Shown one piece after another: positions 1 through 5,975 of a DNA stretch of 7,031 nt (position 1 is its first letter; the number at the start of each line of letters is the position of its first letter). Below the pieces are notes generated by a model. It saw nothing but the letters and a program-made list of their open reading frames with translations. It had not been told where the DNA came from and did not search any database. Origin of the DNA: Deltaproteobacteria bacterium (GTDB lineage: Bacteria; Desulfobacterota; DSM-4660; Desulfatiglandales; B25-G16); contig QMLW01000092.1 in assembly GCA_003646935.1 (NCBI GenBank), forward strand, positions 1 to 7,031. Direction: 5' to 3'. Made by a program: the position numbers and the translations under genes.

Positions 1-365
1 AGATCAAGGAGGTTTTTCAGCTGATCCTGTTCCAAGGCCTTGAGCGGGAAAATATAGAGGGCTCGCGTTGCGGGGTTATCGAGCATCGCCTCTAGGACGG
101 GAATGTTATATATAAGGCTCTTGCCGCTCGCAGTGGGGGTGGCTACGAGTATGTCCTCTCCCCCTTTCACCTTTTCGATTGCCTCTACCTGGTGCGTGTA
201 AAGGTTCGCAATGCGGGCATCCTGTAGGAGCCGTGAGATACGGGAAGAGATGAGCCGGCAGCTATTGTATTTCGGTTCCTGGCGGGGAAGGTAGCGGTGA
301 TAGACTACCTGAGGGCCAAGCTCTTCTGACTTTTTGATGCCTTCAATAAAGGATGAGAGTACCAT
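1..365 (-). CDS. DEAD/DEAH-box helicase, Hrq1/YprA-like (N-terminal part, cut by window edge)
   Basis: The 121 complete codons give the start of a superfamily 2 helicase, an ATP-driven DNA unwinding enzyme probably used in DNA repair. Visible in order are a Q-motif-like stretch LYTHQVEAI (residues 55-63), Walker A/motif I ATPTASGKS (75-83), and motif Ia PLKALEQDQ (107-115). The TASGKS form followed by a YNIPVL strand and a KAL-x-QDQ motif Ia is typical of the Hrq1/YprA (MrfA) group, whose members usually run to 700-900 residues and often end in a DUF1998 zinc domain; that end lies outside the window. The ATG at 365 is the only start in frame before an upstream stop, and AGGAG (370-374) precedes it by 4 nt. 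The open end is the window boundary, not a biological truncation. Helicase class is certain; the subgroup is inferred from motif wording alone. Confidence 0.88.
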   Translation of the reverse strand, partial: MVLSSFIEGIKKSEELGPQVVYHRYLPRQEPKYNSCRLISSRISRLLQDARIANLYTHQVEAIEKVKGGEDILVATPTASGKSLIYNIPVLEAMLDNPATRALYIFPLKALEQDQLKNLLD

Positions 366-369
366 CCAT

Positions 370-374
370 CTCCT
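370..374 (-). promoter_or_regulatory. Ribosome binding site of the helicase gene
   Basis: AGGAG on the minus strand, 4 nt before the ATG at 365. An overlapping ATG at 369 is in another frame, so this site together with the in-frame stop upstream decides the start. Confidence 0.6.
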
Positions 375-388
375 GCTTTTTTCTGATG

Positions 389-402
389 TTGATAAAAATC
401 AA
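389..402. promoter_or_regulatory. Perfect FNR/CRP-family palindrome TTGAT-N4-ATCAA
   Basis: The sequence TTGATAAAAATCAA is a perfect 5+4+5 inverted repeat and matches exactly the consensus half-sites of FNR-type oxygen-responsive regulators. It lies in the 131-nt gap between the aminotransferase and helicase genes, 23 nt before the helicase start. No convincing -10/-35 pair is placed to make it a class II activator site, so if real it may repress the helicase gene. A chance AT-rich palindrome is the main alternative. Confidence 0.4.
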
Positions 403-496
403 AGCCAAGAACCGACACCATGCCCGCTCGTTCAGAGGATCGTCTCCGTTTCAACAGAAATGTATTACAAAATGCAGCTGCTTGCCCCTTGAGGAA

Positions 497-1816
497 TTAC
501 CAGCCTGGAGCACCCTGAAGATCCTGCACGCCCTGGTGGATGAGATCGAAGAGCTCCTGTATATCTCCCTCTTCCACACATGAGAAGGCAACCCGGAGAT
601 CCGTGCTGCCAAGCGAGATGGCCCCGACTCCGTACTTATCCAAAAGGTGTACGCGAAGCTCTTCGGCATCCACGTCTTTTAGCCGCAGACACATGAAGTA
701 ACCCGAGTTAAAGGGATAGACATCCCAGGCATCTCTATATTTTTCGTTGGAAAGCACCGCTCTGAGCCTTTCCGCCCTTTTGAGCATTACCTGGTACTTC
801 TCCTCCTTTTCCGCCCCGTAGGTCTCGGAGTTAAGCGCGCCGAGGACAATCGACTGACTGAGGTGGGGGCTGTTTGAGACGGTTCCCCTCACGGCTCCGG
901 CCGTCTTTTTCTCCAGGGCGCCGTAGGCCTCATCGGCATTGCCCTTGCATGCCGTTCCATAGGTGATAAAGCCCACTCGCAGGCCCCACACGTAGATCTC
1001 CTTTGTCGCCGCATCTAATTTGATAGCCATAACCCGGGGATGGGCACCGGCAAGCGAGGCGAAAAGCGATTCCCTCATGATATGCTCGTCATAGAAAAGC
1101 CCGAAGTAGGCATCATCGAGGATGACCACCACGTTGCTGCCCTTTTCCGCCGTGTTGAGGATTATCTCCGCAATCCCTTTGCCCTCTGCCTCTGTGGGCG
1201 TATACCCAGTTGGATTATTAGGGAAATTGAGGATAAGTGCGAGTTTCTCTGTCTGCCCGGCCTGCGCCTTGAGTGCCTTTTCAAAGGCACTCAGGTTGAA
1301 GCCTCCCTGTGAGGAGAAGAGCGGATAGTGTTCGATCTTCACCCCATGGAGGACCGTGAAGACTAACGTGTAGTTTCCCCAGATCTTGTCGGGCAGGAGG
1401 ATCACATCATTCTCGTCGAGCCACATCTCAGCGGTGACCGAGAGCCCGTGGGTTATCGCATTGGTGACCACCGGGAGGCTTATCTGCTTGCCGGCAAGCG
1501 AGGGGTTTTTCGCGAGCATCATCTCCTTCCATCTCTTCCTGAGCTCGGGTTTGCCAAAGGATGGCGCGTAGTTGAGCGAGTCGGCAGGAGAGAGCGTTAT
1601 ATACGACATAATCGAGGGAAGATGCATGGGCACCCCGTTTTCCGTGGCGATGCCTATGGTGGCGTTGTATTTAAAGGCCTTTTCCTTGGCCTCAGCGCCT
1701 TGAGAGAGGATGCCTCTGGGAAAGTAGAGGTTTTTTCCCTTTATGGAGAGCATCTCGTGGATATGGGGATTGGCTTCAAGGATAATCTCGTTCAATTCCT
1801 CTGCTATTGGATTCAT
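497..1816 (-). CDS. PLP-dependent aminotransferase, class I/II (fold type I), substrate unassigned
   Basis: A 439-residue cytoplasmic aminotransferase that would move an amino group between an amino acid and a 2-oxo acid using pyridoxal phosphate. Visible family residues (numbered from the ATG at 1816) are NFPNNPTG at 197-204, DDAY at 234-237 with the aspartate that holds the pyridine nitrogen, the Schiff-base lysine K272 in the TKE-x5-GLRVG pattern, and R280 in that pattern for the cofactor phosphate. Late in the protein, NSGYFMCLRL resembles the segment near the substrate carboxylate in class I enzymes. It is longer than typical aspartate aminotransferases (about 395). The start at 1816 is chosen because GGAGG lies 5 nt upstream; in-frame ATGs at 1828 and 1837 lack such a site, although the 1837 ATG overlaps the upstream stop as ATGA. 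It follows the MEMO1-like gene and probably shares its promoter. The preferred amino acid cannot be told from the sequence. Confidence 0.9.
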   Translation of the reverse strand: MNPIAEELNEIILEANPHIHEMLSIKGKNLYFPRGILSQGAEAKEKAFKYNATIGIATENGVPMHLPSIMSYITLSPADSLNYAPSFGKPELRKRWKEMMLAKNPSLAGKQISLPVVTNAITHGLSVTAEMWLDENDVILLPDKIWGNYTLVFTVLHGVKIEHYPLFSSQGGFNLSAFEKALKAQAGQTEKLALILNFPNNPTGYTPTEAEGKGIAEIILNTAEKGSNVVVILDDAYFGLFYDEHIMRESLFASLAGAHPRVMAIKLDAATKEIYVWGLRVGFITYGTACKGNADEAYGALEKKTAGAVRGTVSNSPHLSQSIVLGALNSETYGAEKEEKYQVMLKRAERLRAVLSNEKYRDAWDVYPFNSGYFMCLRLKDVDAEELRVHLLDKYGVGAISLGSTDLRVAFSCVEEGDIQELFDLIHQGVQDLQGAPGW

Positions 1817-1821
1817 GATTT

Positions 1822-1826
1822 CCTCC
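1822..1826 (-). promoter_or_regulatory. Ribosome binding site deciding the aminotransferase start
   Basis: GGAGG on the minus strand lies 5 nt before the ATG at 1816 and inside the longer possible reading frame that begins at 1837. It favours the shorter protein. It also lies just after the MEMO1-like stop (1834-1836), so ribosomes ending there could restart here. Confidence 0.65.
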
Positions 1827-1833
1827 ATCGTTC

Positions 1834-2805
1834 TCATGGTTTGTAAAAGGCAACAGCGCCATAACCTACTACCCTTCGCTTCTCTTTGTGGCCTCTGTAT
1901 TCTACATCTCCGCTGTTGGCGTAACGCAATACCTGTACCGCATTTCCTCCGAGCTCTTTGACCATCATCATGACGGCCACAACAGAGCGCAAACCGCAGA
2001 GCGTAGTCGAGAGATTCTCTATACCCTTTCGTAACACGCGTGCCTCCGAGTTGAATACCCGCTCAGGGTCGAGCGTCTCGATTACGGACAGCGTTCTCCT
2101 GTCCACCTCGTTGGCATCCTCATAGGTTGGGAAATGCGACATGTCGGAAGATGCTATGAGCAGGATATTTCTTCCCCTGATTAGCCTTACAATGGCCTCA
2201 CTGATTTCCTCTAATTCGCTCAGCGGTGAGGTTCCCATAACGATAGGGACGATATCGAAATCCCTGAGAACCCGCTGCAGGAAGGGCAACTGGGTCTCAA
2301 CTGCGTGTTCTCTGATGTGAGCACGTTCTGAAAATGAAAACAATGTTCCCACATTGAGAAGGGCACCTACGAGCTCCCTGTTCACCGGCACCCTTCCCAA
2401 AGGTGTTGCGTAGGCATCCCAATCGCCCACCGATGCTCCCCGCAGGTAGGCATGATGGCTCGGCCCGAGTATAACCACGGTATCGTAGGGCTTGCCCTTC
2501 ACTTCCCGATATGCATACGCGGCCACGTGCCCCGAGAAGCCGTATCCTGCATGGGGAGACATAAGTCCGAGAATCCTTCCCCTTACCTGGGTTTCGGTAA
2601 TCCTTGAGATGAGGGTATCAACCGTAGTTCTGAGGGTATCAGGGTTCTTCGGATAGAAATATCCTGCTACCGCGGGTTTTCGTATTCGATCAGCAGCCAT
2701 AGCAGGCGGTCGAAGGGGACTCCCTATCGAGAGGAGGGCGAGAAAAAGCGCCAACACCGTTACAACGGGGAATCCGAAGAGCCATACTCTTTTTGTCCTG
2801 TACAT
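1834..2805 (-). CDS. Exported MEMO1-family protein (AmmeMemoRadiSam system protein B type)
   Basis: A 323-residue protein of the MEMO1 family, which has the fold of class III extradiol (LigB-type) dioxygenases but no settled bacterial function. Family residues seen are SPHAGY (H85), LGPSHH (H117/H118), EHAVETQLPF (H167, E170), SSDMSH (D221, H224) and STTLCG (C270). H85, H117 and C270 appear to match the human MEMO1 metal ligands His49, His81 and Cys244. The N-terminus is unlike standard family members: basic MYRTKR, a hydrophobic stretch at 7-28, then a likely signal peptidase I site AMA|AD after residue 37, so the domain should act outside the cytoplasm. The start ATG has AGAGGA 5 nt upstream and a sigma-70-like promoter about 50 nt further up. 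Its stop overlaps the next frame as ATGA. No AMMECR1 or radical SAM partner is in the window. Family call is firm; enzymatic role unknown. Confidence 0.92.
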   Translation of the reverse strand: MYRTKRVWLFGFPVVTVLALFLALLSIGSPLRPPAMAADRIRKPAVAGYFYPKNPDTLRTTVDTLISRITETQVRGRILGLMSPHAGYGFSGHVAAYAYREVKGKPYDTVVILGPSHHAYLRGASVGDWDAYATPLGRVPVNRELVGALLNVGTLFSFSERAHIREHAVETQLPFLQRVLRDFDIVPIVMGTSPLSELEEISEAIVRLIRGRNILLIASSDMSHFPTYEDANEVDRRTLSVIETLDPERVFNSEARVLRKGIENLSTTLCGLRSVVAVMMMVKELGGNAVQVLRYANSGDVEYRGHKEKRRVVGYGAVAFYKP

Positions 2806-2855
2806 AAAGGTCCTCTTGCTTGGAGCTGGTGCATCAGGGAGATATAAAGAAAATT

Positions 2856-2884
2856 ATGCTAAGGAATTACGATGAGCATGTCAA
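2856..2884 (-). promoter_or_regulatory. Sigma-70-type promoter for the MEMO1-like/aminotransferase pair
   Basis: On the minus strand there is a perfect -35 TTGACA (2879-2884), a 17-nt spacer, and -10 TAGCAT (2856-2861, 4 of 6 matches to TATAAT). Transcription would begin near 2849, about 43 nt before the MEMO1-like ATG. It is the best promoter match I noticed in the gaps and splits the window into two transcription units. Confidence 0.6.
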
Positions 2885-2897
2885 ACCCAAACATACC

Positions 2898-2916
2898 ATC
2901 TGCACGATTAGCAGAT
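2898..2916. promoter_or_regulatory. Inverted repeat upstream of the promoter, possible operator
   Basis: ATCTGC-N7-GCAGAT is a perfect 6-bp inverted repeat with its near edge about 13 bp upstream of the -35 box, roughly -49 to -67 from the predicted transcription start. That is a usual place for an activator site. It has no T run in the minus direction, so it is a poor terminator for the upstream gene. The bound protein is unknown. Confidence 0.35.
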
Positions 2917-2947
2917 TTCCTTCGCTATATGAGCGGGAAAGGCAAAT

Positions 2948-2957
2948 TGGTTAACCA
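2948..2957. repeat. 10-bp perfect palindrome TGGTTAACCA
   Basis: A short perfect palindrome in the gap between the acyl-CoA dehydrogenase stop and the MEMO1-like promoter, about 100 bp upstream of the predicted start of transcription. It could be a protein-binding site, but a 10-bp palindrome also arises by chance. Confidence 0.25.
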
Positions 2958-3004
2958 TAACGGGGAAAGAGAAGGCAAAGACGAGGGGTAGGCATGGCCG
3001 ATGA

Positions 3005-4147
3005 TTAGGACCCGAGTACGCTATTGGCTATCACAATCCTCTGCACCTCGGAGGTACCCTCATATATGGTGGTAACCCTGGCATCACGATAGTATCTCTC
3101 CACCGGGTATTCCGTGCTGTAACCATAGCCTCCGTGGATCTGCAGGGCTGTATATGCGCACCTGTTAGCGGATTCAGAGGCAAAGAGTTTCGCCATGGAT
3201 GCCTCGGCGGTGAATCGTTCTCCCCTGTCTTTCATGGCCGCCACGTTAAAGGTCAGAAGCCGGGCCGCTTCTGTTTGGACGGCCATATCCGCTATCATCC
3301 ATCGAATGCCCTGAAATTTCGAAAGGGGGGCACCGAATTGCTCTCGCTCCTTTGAGTAGCTCATCGCCGCATCCAGGCATGCCTGTGCAATTCCCACAGA
3401 CATAGATGCGATGCCTATTCTTCCCTCATCTAGGGCAGTCATGGCTATGATAAAGCCCTGACCTTCTTCGCCTAGCAAGTTCTCTGCGGGAACCCGACAG
3501 TCTTCAAATATCAAGCTCGCGCAATCTGATGACCTCTGGCCCATCTTATCTTCCTCGCGCCCTACGGTAAATCCGGGCATTCCCTTGTCTAATACAAAGG
3601 CGCTGATGCCCCGGTGTTTCTTGCCTTTATCGGTGTAAGCAGTTGCCACCACGATATCCGAGCTCTTTCCGCTCGTTATCCATGCCTTTGACCCATTGAG
3701 TATATAGGAGTTTCCGTCCTTCTTGGCGGTTGACTTCTGGCTGGCCGGATCGGAGCCCGCACTCGGTTCCGTCAATGCAAAGCACCCCAATTTTTTTCCC
3801 GCGGCCAGGGAGGTAAGGTAGGTATCTTTGAGAAAATCAGAGCCGAACTGGTATATGGGGCCGCAGGAGACGCTGTTGTGAACCGATACAATGACAGCGG
3901 TGGAGGCGCATGCATAGCCTATTTCCTGAAGGGCTAAACTGTAACAGATGGTGTCCACGCCTGCGCCGTTGTATTCCTGGGGTACGCTCATCCCCATGAG
4001 GCCGAGTTCTCCCAGCTGCCGTATGATGTCATGAGGAAATTCCTTGGTTTTATCCCTCTCGGCCGCAGTGGGAAGTATGATGCTTCGAGCGAAGTCCCTT
4101 ACCATGGCCTGAATCATCTGTTGTTCTTCGTTTAGTTGGTAGGACAT
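3005..4147 (-). CDS. Acyl-CoA dehydrogenase (FAD-dependent, short/branched-chain type)
   Basis: A 380-residue flavoenzyme that oxidises an acyl-CoA to the 2,3-enoyl-CoA and passes electrons to electron-transfer flavoprotein in the cytoplasm. Length and domains fit the family: N-terminal helical domain, the first signature CFALTEPSAGSDPAS (122-136), the beta domain, and a C-terminal helical domain with QIHGGYGY (336-343) and YRDARVTTIYEGTSE, in which Glu363 is at the place of the catalytic base of short-chain and 2-methyl branched-chain enzymes. The acyl chain cannot be fixed from motifs. It is the last gene of the mutase operon, which suggests a substrate that ends in propionyl- or methylmalonyl-CoA. 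The ATG at 4147 is chosen over a TTG at 4153. Neither has a clear ribosome binding site, because a short tandem repeat occupies that place. Confidence 0.95.
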   Translation of the reverse strand: MSYQLNEEQQMIQAMVRDFARSIILPTAAERDKTKEFPHDIIRQLGELGLMGMSVPQEYNGAGVDTICYSLALQEIGYACASTAVIVSVHNSVSCGPIYQFGSDFLKDTYLTSLAAGKKLGCFALTEPSAGSDPASQKSTAKKDGNSYILNGSKAWITSGKSSDIVVATAYTDKGKKHRGISAFVLDKGMPGFTVGREEDKMGQRSSDCASLIFEDCRVPAENLLGEEGQGFIIAMTALDEGRIGIASMSVGIAQACLDAAMSYSKEREQFGAPLSKFQGIRWMIADMAVQTEAARLLTFNVAAMKDRGERFTAEASMAKLFASESANRCAYTALQIHGGYGYSTEYPVERYYRDARVTTIYEGTSEVQRIVIANSVLGS

Positions 4148-4152
4148 ACCCA

Positions 4153-4179
4153 ATTGTCAATTTTCGATTGTCAATTTTC
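4153..4179. repeat. Tandem 13-bp repeat ATTGTCAATTTTC, two copies
   Basis: Two identical copies (4153-4165 and 4167-4179) separated by one base, filling most of the gap between the XRE-cupin stop and the dehydrogenase start. Each copy includes the small palindrome ATTG-T-CAAT, extended to AATTG-T-CAATT in the copy nearest the dehydrogenase. On the minus strand each reads GAAAATTGACAAT, which includes TTGACA. It may be an operator, a tandem -35 element or a dispersed short repeat. Confidence 0.7.
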
Positions 4180-4188
4180 TAATATCCA

Positions 4189-4737
4189 TTATGGCGTATA
4201 CAGCACGACAATCAATTCCGCCTTTTCCGAGCTTACATTTTTCAGCTTGTGAACGATAGAAGAGTTGAAATGGATGGAGTTCTCGGGGCTCAGCACGGTC
4301 GTGTTATCCCCCACCGTTACCTCGATTGTTCCCTTGAGCACGTAGATAAACTCCTCCCCTTCATGCTGATAGCTCACCCCTTTATGGTCCGAAACAGGAT
4401 CTATGAAGACCTTGAATGCCTTGAGATGTTTATGAATAGCCTCTGGGGTCAATGTCCGGTAGCTGTAGTCCTCTGTCCTCTTCCGAAAGCCCTCTGCCTT
4501 TCTCTTATCCGCCGTATGCATCTCCTCTTTGAGCAGTATTCCGCTATCGATCTCCAGTGCCCTCGAGAGCCGTAAGATCGCAGCTACGGGAGGGACTGTT
4601 TCCCCCTTCTCGACGCTGGAAATGTAGTCCGCTGAAAAGCCCGTCTCGTTGGCCAAAAACTCAATGCTCAGCCCTTTCGTGGCCCTAATCTCCTGCATCC
4701 TCTTGCCCAAGGGCTTGTCCTTTTTTAGCCGTGGCAT
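4189..4737 (-). CDS. XRE-family transcription regulator with C-terminal cupin domain
   Basis: A 182-residue DNA-binding regulator. Residues 10-70 form an XRE/Cro helix-turn-helix (LSIEFLANETGFSADYISSVEKGE, typical recognition helix SADYISSVE), followed by a linker and a cupin_2 barrel at about 105-182. The cupin keeps H125 and E129 of motif 1 (HEGEEFIYVLKG) and H163 of motif 2; the second histidine of motif 1 is a glycine, which is usual in this regulator family. Such proteins bind a small ligand in the cupin and repress or activate nearby genes. It sits between the small membrane protein gene (10 nt) and the dehydrogenase, so its likely targets are this operon. GGGGG 6 nt before the ATG supports the start. 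Ligand and sign of regulation are unknown. Confidence 0.92.
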   Translation of the reverse strand: MPRLKKDKPLGKRMQEIRATKGLSIEFLANETGFSADYISSVEKGETVPPVAAILRLSRALEIDSGILLKEEMHTADKRKAEGFRKRTEDYSYRTLTPEAIHKHLKAFKVFIDPVSDHKGVSYQHEGEEFIYVLKGTIEVTVGDNTTVLSPENSIHFNSSIVHKLKNVSSEKAELIVVLYTP

Positions 4738-4747
4738 GCTATACCCC

Positions 4748-5005
4748 CTAATCTCTTGCTTGGAGTTTTATGCCTTTCTCCTGCCGTTCTTTCTTGATGC
4801 TGCCCACTATCTTTAAGATAAAGCCCAGCAATAGCGCAGCGCTAATGAGAATGATGAAATTCGATGCGAAGAAGGTCATGACAAATGAGAAGGGATCATT
4901 GATTTGGTATGCCGTATAGAGTAGGTCTATGCCAAAGAGGATAAAAAAAATGGCAATCAAGGTAAACAAAGCGTGAGGCGCCCACTTGGGAATGGGGTTT
5001 TCCAT
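4748..5005 (-). CDS. Small two-helix membrane protein coupled to meaB
   Basis: An 85-residue protein I do not recognise. It has two hydrophobic segments at about 11-33 and 41-67, separated by a short polar turn YQINDP, and a basic tail (KKERQEKGIK). The positive-inside rule predicts a hairpin with both ends in the cytoplasm. There is no cysteine, no signal peptidase site and only a few acidic residues, so it does not look like a redox protein or a transporter on its own. Its ATG overlaps the meaB stop by one base (TAATG), implying translation coupled to meaB, and no good ribosome binding site is present. The strict linkage and clean hydrophobic pattern make it a real gene. A partner for the mutase machinery or for an uptake system are both speculation. 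Confidence 0.78.
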   Translation of the reverse strand: MENPIPKWAPHALFTLIAIFFILFGIDLLYTAYQINDPFSFVMTFFASNFIILISAALLLGFILKIVGSIKKERQEKGIKLQARD

Positions 5006-5967
5006 TATCTCGTGCCTGATTTTATCTTTTTAGAAACTATAGTATCACAGGCAGTATAGGGGTCAAGTTTTCTTTCCGCTATGGATTGCAGGGCTTGCTC
5101 GAACTCTCCTGAGTTCACGATATCAGCAAGGACTTCCTGGATTATCTGATCCTTTATCATCTCGGTGAGATCGTGTCTCGCCTTTTCATGCTGAAGCGCG
5201 GATTGCCGTTCCACTGAGGAGGCCAAAAATGCCTTGTGGTTTTCAATCTCCTCCAGGATCTCCTGTATCCCCTTGTCGAATACTGCCTGGGCGGTCAAAA
5301 TGGGCGGCTTCCAGCCATCCTTATACCTCTTCTCATCCATCTCAATCATCAATCTGAGGTCGTTTACGGTCCTGTCCGCACCCTCCCTGTCGGCCTTGTT
5401 CACCACGAAGATGTCGCCTACCTCGAGGATTCCCGCCTTAAGGGCCTGAATATCATCCCCCATACCGGGTACGAGCACGATGATGGTGGTATGGGCGCTC
5501 TGAACGATATCTATTTCATCCTGTCCCACGCCCACGGTTTCAACGAGGATATAGTCCTTTCCCATTGCATCCAGGACGTCGATCGCGCTCCTTGTCGATT
5601 GGGTAAGCCCACCGAAGTAGCCCCTGGTTGCCATGGAACGTATAAATACGCCTTCATCCAAGCTGTGCCGCTGCATCCTAACGCGGTCACCCAGGATAGC
5701 GCCGCCGCTGAAGGGGCTCGTTGGATCCACGGCAAGGATCCCCACGGTCTGTCCATTGCCTCTCAAATGGGTAACCATCTGATCCACCAAGGTGCTTTTT
5801 CCAACACCTGGCGCTCCGGTAATACCAACGACGTATGCCTTGCCTGTAAAGGGATAGAGGTCCTTGAGCACCTCTCTCACCTCAGGGACCTTGTCATCGA
5901 TATCCCGTATCAGCTTAGCCACTGCCCTGATGTCGCCAGAGGCGACCTTCTTCACGATCTCGCTCAT
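5005..5967 (-). CDS. meaB: Methylmalonyl-CoA mutase-associated GTPase MeaB
   Basis: A 320-residue P-loop GTPase of the MeaB/ArgK (MMAA) group, the chaperone that gates delivery of adenosylcobalamin to methylmalonyl-CoA mutase and protects it from inactivation. Visible motifs: Walker A GAPGVGKST (51-59), VDPTSPFSGGAILGDRVRM (80-98), the switch-region ETVGVGQDE (143-151), and the guanine-specificity NKAD (190-193). The length and the helical ends (N-terminal 1-40, C-terminal dimerisation part) are normal for the family. The gene follows the B12-binding mutase subunit by 8 nt, which confirms that the older name LAO/AO transport kinase would be misleading. The ATG is preceded only by a closely spaced AAGGG, so translation is probably coupled to the gene before it. 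Confidence 0.97.
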   Translation of the reverse strand: MSEIVKKVASGDIRAVAKLIRDIDDKVPEVREVLKDLYPFTGKAYVVGITGAPGVGKSTLVDQMVTHLRGNGQTVGILAVDPTSPFSGGAILGDRVRMQRHSLDEGVFIRSMATRGYFGGLTQSTRSAIDVLDAMGKDYILVETVGVGQDEIDIVQSAHTTIIVLVPGMGDDIQALKAGILEVGDIFVVNKADREGADRTVNDLRLMIEMDEKRYKDGWKPPILTAQAVFDKGIQEILEEIENHKAFLASSVERQSALQHEKARHDLTEMIKDQIIQEVLADIVNSGEFEQALQSIAERKLDPYTACDTIVSKKIKSGTR

Positions 5968-5975
5968 ATCCCTTG

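Larger units (their letters stand above)
366..496. other. Intergenic gap, aminotransferase to helicase
   Basis: This 131-nt non-coding gap holds the FNR-like palindrome (389-402), the helicase ribosome binding site, and the 8-bp palindrome GCAGCTGC near 474-481. I see no intrinsic terminator (no GC-rich stem followed by a T run) after the aminotransferase stop and no strong sigma-70 promoter. Confidence 0.6.
2806..3004. other. Intergenic gap, acyl-CoA dehydrogenase to MEMO1-like gene
   Basis: This 199-nt stretch carries the promoter and the two inverted repeats listed separately. No coding potential beyond a 14-codon frame is seen, and no intrinsic terminator after the dehydrogenase stop, so termination here would have to be Rho-dependent or read-through may occur. 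Confidence 0.6.

Noticed and set aside
1..365. Helicase as a truncated pseudogene
   Set aside because: The frame is open to the window edge with intact motifs, so the end is set by the window.
1448..1846. A 132-codon open frame on the plus strand
   Set aside because: It is antisense to the aminotransferase and has no domain.
1834..2805. A complete AmmeMemoRadiSam system
   Set aside because: Only the B-type protein is present; neither AMMECR1 nor the radical SAM protein is encoded in the window.
2898..2916. Inverted repeat as an intrinsic terminator of the dehydrogenase transcript
   Set aside because: The stem is only 6 bp with a 7-nt loop and has no T run after it in the minus direction.
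4148..4153. TTG start two codons upstream for the acyl-CoA dehydrogenase
   Set aside because: It has no better ribosome binding site than the ATG at 4147, which fits family N-termini better.
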